From NCBI RefSeq assembly GCF_027887165.1, contig NC_077233.1, forward strand, positions 215,982,967 through 216,046,966: DNA of 64,000 nt, given 5' to 3'. The position numbers were made by a program, and so were the translations under genes. Positions within the stretch are counted from its first letter, which is position 1; the number at the start of each line of letters is the position of its first letter. The stretch comes from Monodelphis domestica (Eukaryota > Chordata > Mammalia > Didelphimorphia > Didelphidae). Below the pieces are notes generated by a model. The model ran no database searches. It was given only the letters and a program-made list of their open reading frames with translations, and had not been told where the DNA came from. Shown here in pieces: positions 48,464 through 57,949 of this stretch.

Positions 48464-48912
48464 CATCTGGTTTTGATTTCTTTTTTTTTTTAACCCTTGC
48501 CTTTCATTTTAGAATTAATACTGTGTTCCAAGACAGAAGAGTGGCAAGGGCTGGGCAATAAGGGAAGCATGTGAGGGCAGATTTGAACCCAGGACCTCCC
48601 ATTTCTAAGCCTGGTTCTCAATCCACTGAGCCATGTAGCTGTCCCCCTTGACTTACTTCTTTAAGTAATCCACTCACCCCCTCACTCCCACCCACCCCAT
48701 TCAGGATCTCATCTCACACAGACTAGAAATCGCAGCTACTCATGGGTCTGATCCTACCACTGATTGGCTTGGGAGCTTTGACCCACTCTGTTTCTGACTC
48801 TGTTTGGGTTCCTGGTGGCCCATCCTTCCTCCTAAGGGTTCATCGTATTGACACTAGAGAAACTTAACTGGCTGCAGCTCTGAACTCAAATCCAACCTAT
48901 AAATACAAAAGC
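48464..48912 (-). pseudogene. 7SL-derived composite repeat, copy D, split by a SINE1
   Basis: 7SL homology at about 48692-48912 ('catgggtctgatcctaccac', 'gcttgggagctttgacccac', 'tgtttctgactctgtttggg', 'attgacactagagaaactta'). The flank 'tatcatctggttttgatttc' at 48464 matches the flank of copy B, and is separated from the 7SL part by the SINE1 at 48481-48648. The inner part of the RNA is shortened. Confidence 0.7.
48481..48648 (-). repeat. SINE1-type SINE inside 7SL composite D
   Basis: Antisense copy: 'tttaacccttgcctttcatt', 'gggcagatttgaacccagga', 'caatccactgagccatgtag'. Confidence 0.9.
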
Positions 48913-48949
48913 CTTCATTTTACACATTTGAAAACTCTATTGTGGCCAT

Positions 48950-49075
48950 GGAAAGAGCACTGACTGGAGTCAGAGGAATTGAATTTTGCCAATTTTCTCT
49001 TCTGGGGTTGTACCAGGGTCCCTTATGTCCCTTCCAGCTCTAAATCAATGGCATTATGATCTCACGTCCATGTTA
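48950..49075 (+). repeat. MIR SINE remnant
   Basis: 'gaaagagcactgactggagt' and 'cttccagctctaaatcaatg'. Degraded in the middle. Confidence 0.55.
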
Positions 49076-50072
49076 TATTTCCATGGTTACTTCTGGAGGT
49101 GGGTAACACAAACATTGCTCCTATAATCTTTTCCATCAGAGGATCCTACCTTTAAGTGCACCTCCATTGTGCTGAGTTGAATACTGTCTCATCACAATTG
49201 ACAGGTACCTTGAAATCATTATCTTAGTATCTTAGCCAGCCACAAATTATTCTTTCTCCCATCAAAAGCAAACCCATCAATTATTCTCTTTAGATCATAG
49301 CATTCTCTCCTGGAGACCACTGGGATTTTCTAGGGCAGTCAGATTTGGGTGTGATAGCACTGTAATTGATGGGTACATAAGAAACAAGAAATAATACAGG
49401 TTGGTTTGGTTACTTAAAGAGGCTGGTTGTTTGTTCAAGAAAAAGAAAAATGGCTGTGGTAATACATAGCCACTGGTGACATCTATAGGCAATTCCAGAT
49501 CAGAGGATACTGAACATCAAATCCCCAACCAGTGGACTGTCTGAGCAGATTTGGGGGAATTAACTCAAGGATTTTTTAAGTTGCTTATTGCCTTTCTGAA
49601 ATTTTCCAGGATGTCCAAGGGAAGAAGAATGGTGTGAAGAGCCATTTCTCTTTTTCAGTTATGTTCAGGGACTTTACTGTCAATGGAACCATAACTAGAG
49701 TAGGGTACCTGGAGCTTTGCCTCAGGGTGCTGTTGTGGGAGGAAGACACACAATTCTTCAGAATAGCATTTGGAAGAAAACTGTTCCAACACTATCCATG
49801 CTCTTCCACTGCCTGTACCATCCAACCCTGATCCCTTGTTTCCCCCTCAGACACACCTTTTCCTCATGTGATTGTACCTTGGATCATACCCAGTTCAACC
49901 AACAGTCTAACTGTCCTTTGTGCTATTCCCTCTCCCCAACTGTTTTTGGTTCTAGAGGAAAGGATTCCCAGTTCCATGCTCTGTTAACATACTACTTTCC
50001 TCCCCTCAGACTTTCATCATTTGCAAAAATCTCCTGCAAAACAGTTCTTACTCTCCAAAAAGTCATGTTTTG

Positions 50073-50255
50073 GGGGTAGCTAGATGGCTCAGTGGATAGA
50101 GAGCCAGGGCTGGAGACAGGAGGTCCTGGGTTCAAATATGGCACCAGACACTTCCTAGCTATGTGACCCTGGGCAAGTCACTAGATCCCAATTGCCTACC
50201 CCTTACCACTCTTCTGTCTTGGAAACAATTCTATGTATCCATTCTTAGATAGAGC
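50073..50255 (+). repeat. SINE1-type SINE
   Basis: 'gggggtagctagatggctca', 'gaggtcctgggttcaaatat', 'accactcttctgtcttgg'. Confidence 0.92.
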
Positions 50256-50295
50256 TTACATATTATGAACTCTAGACTAGTATTTTCTTCTTTAA

Positions 50296-50493
50296 AAAAA
50301 AAACTTTAACTAATATCTTAGAATCAGTTCTAAATATCAGTTCCAAAGCAGAAGAGAGGCAAGAGCTAAGCAGTTGAGGTCAAGTGACTTATCTAGGGTC
50401 ACAGAGCTAGGAAGTGTCTGAGGTCAAATCTGGACCCAGGACCTCCCATCTCCAAGCCTGGCTATCTAGCCACTGAGCTACCTAGATATCCCA
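50296..50493 (-). repeat. SINE1-type SINE
   Basis: Antisense copy preceded by 'gactagtattttcttcttt' and followed by 'agactagtattctc', a target duplication. Confidence 0.92.
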
Positions 50494-50514
50494 GACTAGT
50501 ATTCTCTTTTTTCT

Positions 50515-50730
50515 TTCTTTTTTTTTAAAACTCTTACCTTCCATCTTAGAATCAATACTATGTATTGGTTTTAAGGCAGAAGAATGGTAAGGACTAGGCA
50601 AAGGGGGTTAAGTGACTTGCCCAGGGTCTTCCCAGCTGGGAAGCATCAAAGGTCATATTTGAACCCAGGACCCCCCCCCCCCCATGTCTAGGCCTGGCTC
50701 TCAATCCACTGAGCCACCCAGCTGACCCTT
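50515..50730 (-). repeat. SINE1-type SINE
   Basis: Antisense copy with an expanded C run in the middle (about 50672-50685). It is followed by 'agactagtgtttt', the third copy of the same target site. Confidence 0.92.
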
Positions 50731-52035
50731 AGACTAGTGTTTTCAAAGTTGTCCGCACCTACTGGAAAGAGAAATGCCTACACATGTATATAAGTGCATG
50801 CCCACAGTGTTTTAAAAAAGTTATCCAGCTTAGTCAAGTTCCCCTTCCTTGGTTACCTGATTCAATCCTTTCATATGTAGGACTAATATGTTCAAGGCAA
50901 GTTTTTGCTCTGTTCCCAAGACCCAGGGGACTAGAAACTTGTCTAGAACTTTCCAAAAGGACTATGATCACCATCAATCCTGGCCATTAAGGAAAATCCC
51001 CTTGCTATCGGAGACTGCCTGAAGCTCTTATCTTGCCAGGCCATTTCTCCATGAAACCGATTGTTGGATTGAAACAGATGCTGGATTTGGTCTGAATATA
51101 AAGACTTGTCTTTGCCAGACACTGTTCTGGGGCCCTCTGGGAGATGCATTTGTGTTTGTGCTCCCAGTTAGAGGTGGGACAATTTACCTGCTGTCTCTGC
51201 TCCACACCAGCCTATTTATCTTGGAAATGGCTATGGGAAGATAGTGTTTGCATTAGGGAACTGAAGAGAAAATGGGAATTTCCCATATGTAGCTCATGTT
51301 CTACTGAATCAAAGCCTCTCTTAGGGTCCCAGACACTCTCTGCATATTGCTCCTTTACAACTGCTGGAAAAATCCTATACAGGATACTTGTTTCTGACCA
51401 AACCACCTCATTGGCATAATATCTAGTGGAAAATACTGTCTCTAGTTTGGACCAATCTTTGCTCAAATGGTCATTTAAACCAATGACAAACTCTTTTCTG
51501 CAGATCAACTTTTTCATCCTTGCTTCATTATTCCGGAAGGAATTGCTCTCCAATTCTCTTCTTTACCATAAGCATGAAACCTTTCCCTCCCTTGGAGGTC
51601 CTATGTGCCCAGCACAGAGTGCATGGGGGCAGGACCAATCACATCACTTCACTGCAATAAAGGAAGTGCATCATTGGGTAGGAAATCAAGGTCAAGTTGT
51701 TCTCAGTCACCATAGCTTGGGTCACTTTGCTCTTCCCCATCTGACTAGACAGATGCCCAGCCTCCAGACAAAGAAATCACACTGTTTCTTTTTGAACAAT
51801 TTATTCTGATTAAGCTTTGAAAGTATCACTGCAGCTGCATAAAGCTATTCACAAAGGGATTTCCAAGCACTTATAGACAGACATGGTGGTTGGTGAAGAT
51901 GCCATGTGGAGAAAGAGTTTTTAAGTGTTTTGGATGAAATGCTCAGAAGAATCACAATGGAAACAAAGATTTAAATTGACTCCTCCAAGGACACAAAGAC
52001 AGATTGCCTGTGCACTCAGTAAATTACACTCAGTA
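50731..52035. other. Unassigned intronic or upstream DNA
   Basis: No gene, RNA or familiar repeat was recognised. Short open frames on both strands lack family features. Confidence 0.4.
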
Positions 52036-52222
52036 GGAGGCAGCTAGGTGGCTTAGTGGATTGATAAACAAGCCCAAATCCAGGAGGTCCTATGTTCAAA
52101 TTTCATCTTAGTTCAAAAGTTCAAAACTTCCCAGCTGTATGACCCTGAGCAAGTCACTTAACCCCCATTACCTAGCCCTTTCCACCCTTCTGCCTTGGTA
52201 CTGATGCACATTTTAAAGGGTT
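52036..52222 (+). repeat. SINE1-type SINE
   Basis: 'ggaggcagctaggtggctta', 'cccttctgccttggtactga', flanked by 'aaattacactcag' and 'aaattgcactcag'. Confidence 0.92.
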
Positions 52223-53103
52223 TGAAAAATAAATTGCACTCAGGAAATGTTTGCTGAAAATTTCCACTACTATTTTTCTTAACTCTAACCACTGAACATC
52301 ACTCTCTTCACTGTTATCTTCCCAGCAGGAGAAATAAGGGAGGACATTTGTTCATCTTTTGTAGCATTTGAAAAGTTGGTCTTCCTCCGGAAAGAAAAAT
52401 TTCCCTTGTTTTTCTGATTTTGAATTTTCACTTGTGTGTAGGGGGAAGGGAAGGAAGAGAGAAAACTGATATCAAAACCAGCCTAATTTGCAATAAACTA
52501 ACACTGTTGATTTGCATGAGCTCTGTTTCTGCCTTTTCCAATCAGACTCAGAATCTCCGTGTTGGTTTGGAAGGGCCCTTGAAAAGATATCCATCCTTCC
52601 ATTCTGCCTCCCCAGCCCTCAAATCAGACCACACTTAGCCACATCCCTGGCAAATGATAATGCTCCCTCAGAGAAAGAGATCCCCTAAGCTCTTTTGGCC
52701 ACTGGTTAACCCGGCTCTAGCCTAAGTCTCTCTTGCTGCCCATTTCCTCTCACCCAGAAGATTTAAGTCACACACCAGCTGATGCCCATTCCCTCTTTAT
52801 ATTAACTTGTGACATTAAAGCGATGCCCCTTTTCTTCTTCTTCTGGAACTTATCCTCTCCATGCTTGGGGGGCAGGGGGTATTCAAAGTACCCTCAACCC
52901 AGCCCAAAGTCCTCCAAGCTGGCCCCCGACGGAGCCCCTTTGCATTTCCAAAACAATCCCAACTTGAGGGTTTCCCAAAGCCTGACTGACTACTCTGGAC
53001 CTCTGGAGTCAGGGGGAAAAAACCAGCCACCACAGCACTGCACCAAAAAGCCCTCCATTCTAATGTGGCTTAAGTAAAAACAAAAAACAAAACTCTCCTT
53101 ACC

Positions 53104-53200
53104 TCCGGTCCAGAGTATTTCATTTCTGCCTGGGGACCTTTCAAAAAGTAACTGGTATTTCCGTGGATCTCTACATTCCGGGGTGTGGCTCGCAAGTAGG
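53104..53200 (-). other. Second candidate AMZ1 5-prime UTR exon (donor only)
   Basis: A strong minus-strand donor, CCGGAG|GTAAGG (exon last base 53103), follows a moderately CpG-rich segment. It could be an alternative first exon. The 5-prime boundary is not visible. Confidence 0.3.
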
Positions 53201-53502
53201 CGTCTTTGGGGGTTTCTTTGGCCCCAATTCTGGAATCTGCCGCCCCACCCCTTCTTCTAATTCACTGTGTGTTAGCATCCAGGCTTTTTCAAAGGCACCA
53301 ACTGCAGCATCTCTATGAAGAGGTTTTAGTTCCGCGAGGGGCATCCCCCTCCTCCCTCAGGAAAGCCTCCCATCTCTCTCCCTACAGCGTGGGGTTGCTC
53401 GGATCTTCCGGGCAGCTGTCTGGTTTTCCAGGCTACTCTACTAGGCGGCCAACAGCCCCTGCCCCTTCTCCCTCCGAAACCCTTTCGTCTGCTGCTCTCC
53501 GA

Positions 53503-53556
<54 letters not shown>
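53503..53556. repeat. (AC)n microsatellite
   Basis: About 27 uninterrupted CA units inside the CpG-rich block. Confidence 0.97.
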
Positions 53557-53559
<3 letters not shown>

Positions 53560-53647
53560 TTGGGGAGTCCTTTGCTGACAGTGGTTCAAAAGGCATTGAA
53601 TGCGCTGCAGCAGAGCCCCGAGAACCCCAACAAGCAAGAGACCCGGC

Positions 53648-53729
53648 GGGGGGGGGGGGGGGGGGGGGGGAAGGCAACACGTCGGACTGTAATCCGCACT
53701 TGGACATTTCCTTGGGGGGGGGGGGGGGG
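53648..53729. repeat. Two poly-G runs
   Basis: About 23 G at 53648-53670 and 16 G at 53714-53729. A matching run of about 20 C lies at 54758-54777. Confidence 0.95.
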
Positions 53730-54375
53730 AACAGGCTGTCCTGCTTGCCTTGGGCCAAGGCGAGGAGCATCCGTACCCCTGCCAGGCAAGGGAGCAAACA
53801 GCCTGCATCCCTAGTTGGAACAGCAGCACCTGCTCCTAACCCAGCATCCTCCACAGTGAACTCAAGTTGCCTCTCTCAGGGTTCTTGAGGGCATCACCTT
53901 GACCAACTAGTAGCCTCTATTTCAGACTGGAGAGGGGAGAAAAAACCCTCTCCACCCATACGCTCGGTTCTTCAATGCGCCCCTGGGCCCCCAGCCCCCA
54001 GTTCCATTTTCAGAGCACTTTTGTCTGCTCTCTCTCTGTGCCCTTAGGATGGAGTTGCCGTAACTTCAGCTAGTTCTCACGGATTTCCAGGGAAGGATCC
54101 CACGTCTGGAGTTAATCCGTCCCTAGGGAACTGGTTTTTAATTTCTCCACTAAACTCTGCTTTGGCCCCGTCTCTCCTTCCGCTGGAGTCTCTGGCATTT
54201 TGATTCTTCTTCTCTCTCTCCCCCTGTCTATTATCAGAAATCGCCACCGCCGCCACCCCCCAACCAGTTTTCTTCTCGTTGGATGCAACAAGCACACACT
54301 GGCGAGAAGTTGTCAGACTGTTCCCCACCTCCTCCCCGTTCTGCCCCCTTCCCCCAACGTCTCGTCTGGGCTTAC

Positions 54376-54480
54376 CTTGAAAGCAGCCGCGTCCTCTTGC
54401 AGAGCTTAAGCCTGTATGTTGGAAGGGGTTTGAAGAGAAGCGTATGTAGTTGGTATGTGAAAGGAAAATCAGGGAGGTTT
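54376..54480 (-). other. AMZ1: Candidate AMZ1 first (non-coding) exon
   Basis: On the minus strand the donor TTTCAAG|GTAAGC (exon last base 54376, GT at 54375-54374) ends a segment with 'gacgcggctgctttcaag', just downstream of the CRE. Splicing to the acceptor before coding exon 1 would remove an intron of about 14.5 kb. The start boundary is arbitrary. Confidence 0.35.
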
Positions 54481-54620
54481 CACCGTGACGTCAGCACAGC
54501 GAGAGAGAAGATTAGAAAAGACAAGGGCAGCGATAAAGGCAGGAGAGAAATAAACACTGTGATCAGAGGGGAGAATGGGGGTGAACTTGGAGGCGAGAGG
54601 GGGGAAAATAACACGTGTCA

Positions 54621-56025
54621 GGGAGATGTGCGGTAATGGAAAAACATGTTTGCCAAAAAAGAGGGGATGGGCTGGGGAAGGGAGAGGAGACACCTCTTTT
54701 GTCTCTTTCACAAACTGTTCCTGAAGACTTGAAGAAGATTCCGTATCCTCATCCCCACCCCCCCCCCCCCCCCCCCCGTCTTCATGACCTTTGCAATGAT
54801 GGCTGACAAGAGGGTAATTGGGGCTCGACCAAATTACTGCCACGCCAAACTCTTTAGGGAGCCTTTTCTTTCTCTTTTCCTCTTTGCCCCAGTCCTTTCC
54901 CTCCGGTGTTGGCAATCTAGCACCTGGGAAGTCAAATCTCATTAAGTATGAGTCGCTGTCGAATTGGAGGTTGGTTTCCCTCAAAGGAATAAAACAGGTT
55001 TTCTTTCTCCTTGGAAATAAGAATTTTGCTTCAGAGAGATTGTTCCATCGGTTTTTATGATTCTCCAGGAAAGATTTCTGGGATTGGATTGTCTCACTTT
55101 ACTCCCATTACAGTCTAGTTTTTTCCCCTTTCATCGTGATGAGTTTGGAAAGGGTTCCACCTAAGCTTTTCTCTATTTGCATTCTTTCCAAAAGCCAATG
55201 CTTCTAAAAGAACTAAAAATCAAAGGACATTGACTCTGATTTACAGGGCCTTTCAATTCACCCGTCTAAGGAGGCAAGATGCTCACTGCTTTGGACTAGT
55301 CATCTAGGGTAACCTCTTTCCCCAAACATTACTTCAAATCTCAAGGACTTTGAAGTAGGAATGAGTGAATGAGCATTTTGCTGGACCCCTCCCATTCAGG
55401 GTGTGGAGGAATGCTTAGGGTGGGGCTGACTCTGTCCGGGACCCAGTCTGCAACTTTGAAGTTCTTGGGATAGAGTTTATAGAAAATACAGTCCCCTTTA
55501 AGGGAGGTGCTCCAAAAGCTTTGGGAGATTCAGATTCAGCTGTAAGATTAGAAGGAAAAAGAGCCAAGGTGCAGTTCTGATTCTGGTCCTTGCTTCCACT
55601 CTGTTGCAAATGGACAAAGGCAAGAGATGATGGCTCGTAATTTTTATACTAAAACCCATGAAAGTCTCAATATCTAGCCTGCAGAAAAGATAGATGAGTA
55701 GTTGCCAGTTGAGTAGCAGACAACAAAAAGGAAAGAGATTGCTGTAGTCTGGAGTGGTCTAGGAGAAAGTATCTTGAGAATGTGTCTAGTTTGTAATAGT
55801 GGAGAAGAGTGGGCAAGAAGAGAAGGGGAGAGTGTGGGTAGAACTGAGCAAAGTCATGGAAGAAAGCCCAAAGGGTATTTCAAGGATAGTGAAGGCACTT
55901 GTTTTACTGGATAGAGAGTCACAAAGAAGATGGCGGTAGTAGATAATTCCTAGGAAGGAAAAAAAGCATCAAAGCATCCAGCTCACCATCTCTTGAACCT
56001 TTTTTTATTTTAATAGTTCAGGGGA
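54621..56025. other. Upstream unique DNA
   Basis: Apart from a poly-C run at 54758-54777, no gene or clear repeat was seen. Confidence 0.4.
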
Positions 56026-56212
56026 CAGCTAGATAATTTAGTGGATTGAGAACCAAGCCTAGAGACCAAAGGTCATGGGTTCAAATTTGCCCTCAAGATA
56101 TTTCCTAGCTGTATCCCTAGACAAGTCACTAAGTCCCCATTGCCTAGCCCTTACTGCTCTTCTGGCTTGGTATCAATTCACAGTATTGATTCTAAGACAC
56201 AAGACAAGGCTG

Positions 56213-56213
<1 letters not shown>
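56026..56213 (+). repeat. SINE1-type SINE
   Basis: 'ggacagctagataatttagt', 'ggtcatgggttcaaatttgc', 'gtattgattctaagacacaa'. The GAAA tract starts at its tail. Confidence 0.9.
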
Positions 56214-56326
<113 letters not shown>

Positions 56327-57059
56327 TTTAATGTCTAGTGGCAAACAAAAAGAGTCCATACTTACTTGTATTACCCAAAAGAAGGAAAAATAATATATGA
56401 GCCTGAAACTTTTTAAAATTATGTTCTAAATGACAAGTTATTTAAGATAGTAATGGAAAGAAAGTCATCAAAGGTGGTGTTCTTAGAAACAAAGGTATCC
56501 AGGTGGTCTAATCTGTGGTGGCATTACTGGAAAAATCACTTTTGTATTACTAGGAGCTTCAAAAGGATGTTGCCAGTAGAATCTCCTGGAATCTTCGATA
56601 GAGGCTCTTAATTTCCAATAAGAAAGTAAAATGCAGAGCCAATAATATTACTTGCTCTAGTTCACTCACCTAGTAAGCAAAGCTGACAAAAGTAGGATCC
56701 AGCCCTCTTAGATGGGAACAGTATATAAAGTAAGGAAATTTGACTTATTCAACAAGGCAATGAGATAGACTTTGAAAGGTTTTAACCATGAATGACTATC
56801 AAAGGTGGTGAATACAGAAGATTATTTTGTGTCATGCATGATGTGGGGAAGGAGTTGAAACTGCAGGCAGGAGCACCTGTTTAATATCTATTTCAGTTGT
56901 CCCTATGAGTCTGAACTTGGGCAATCTTAGCAAATTTGAAAATGACAGAGTGGAGGGGGGAGACATTTTGTAATTTTTTTTTGTTTTTTGAAGTACATTT
57001 TTTATTTATTTTGCTAAATATTTCCCAATTGGTTTTGATCTTCTACTATTATTCTCTTT

Positions 57060-57870
57060 AAAAAATGATCAACATGGAAATGTATTTTTCATGAAAATAT
57101 ATATATAACCCAGATTGAATTGCTTGCCAGCTCTAGGAGGGAAGGGAAGGAGGAAGACAATTTGGATCCTATATCTTTGGAAAACTTATGTGGAAATTTG
57201 TTATTACACATAATTGGTAAAATAAAATATCTTTTATAAAAACCCTTTCCCAGGGGGCAGCTGAGTAGCTCAGTGGATTGAGAGTCAGGCCTAGAGATGG
57301 GAGGTCCTAGGTTCAAATCTGGCCTCAGACACTTCCCAGCTGTGTGACCCTGGGCAAGTCACTTGACCCCCATTGCCTAGCCCTTACCACTCTTCTGCCT
57401 TGGAGCCAATACTTAGTATTGATTCTAAGACAGAAGGTAAGGGTTTAAAAAAAAAAAACCTTTCCCAATTACATATAAAGAAATCTGTAGCACTTAAAAA
57501 ATTGCAAGTTCCAAATTCTCTCCCTCCCTAATCCTTGAGAAGGCAAGCAACTTGACATCCATTATACATGTGAAGTCATGCAAAACTTATATCCAAGTTA
57601 GCCATGAGAAAAGAAAATAGAGTGAAAAAAAAAAGGAAAAAAGGATAAGAAAGTTTAAAAAGCATGCTTAAATGTATAGTCAGAGTTTATCAGTTCTCTC
57701 TCTGGAAGTGAATATTATTTTGTCCTTTGGAATTGTCTAGGATCAGAGTAATTAAATCTTTCACAGCTGATCATTCTTACAATACTACTGATATAGTATA
57801 CAATATTCCCTTGGTTCTGCTCACTTTACTTTGCATCAGTTCATAAAAGCAGTCAGTGGGAGACATTTTG
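57060..57870. repeat. Two LINE 3-prime tails with a SINE1 between
   Basis: 57060-57235 is a sense tail ('cccagattgaattgcttgcc', 'cacataattggtaaaataaa'). 57459-57870 is antisense ('ctctccctccctaatccttg', 'tatcagttctctctctggaa', 'cctttggaattgtctaggat'). The SINE1 at 57252-57458 interrupts the second near its end. Confidence 0.65.
57252..57458 (+). repeat. SINE1-type SINE
   Basis: Young full-length copy ('gggggcagctgagtagctca', 'ggagccaatacttagtattg'). Flanked by 'ccctttccca' and 'acctttccca'. Confidence 0.95.
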
Positions 57871-57949
57871 AAGGGAGAATCATCAAAGCTTGGTTACTGA
57901 TTAGATAAGGGAATTAAAGGAGGAGAAAGAGTACAAAATAACTCAAAGA

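Larger units (their letters stand above)
53100..54620 (-). promoter_or_regulatory. AMZ1: CpG-rich block, candidate AMZ1 promoter region
   Basis: GC content and CpG frequency rise well above the neighbours (for example around 53160-53500, 54230-54260 and 54380-54400). A full CRE, TGACGTCA, lies at 54486-54493 and an E-box CACGTG at 54612-54617. Minus-strand splice donors follow at 54375-54374 and 53102-53101. The position, upstream of coding exon 1 on the AMZ1 strand, fits a first-exon promoter. No transcript evidence is available, and another gene's promoter is possible. Confidence 0.45.

Noticed and set aside
51212-51809. Overlapping frames of 113-127 codons in unassigned DNA
   Set aside because: No recognisable motif, no splice context and both strands equally open; treated as chance.
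53206-53854. Frames of 137-202 codons on both strands
   Set aside because: Created by the CA repeat and G runs in a CpG-rich block; no coding signature.
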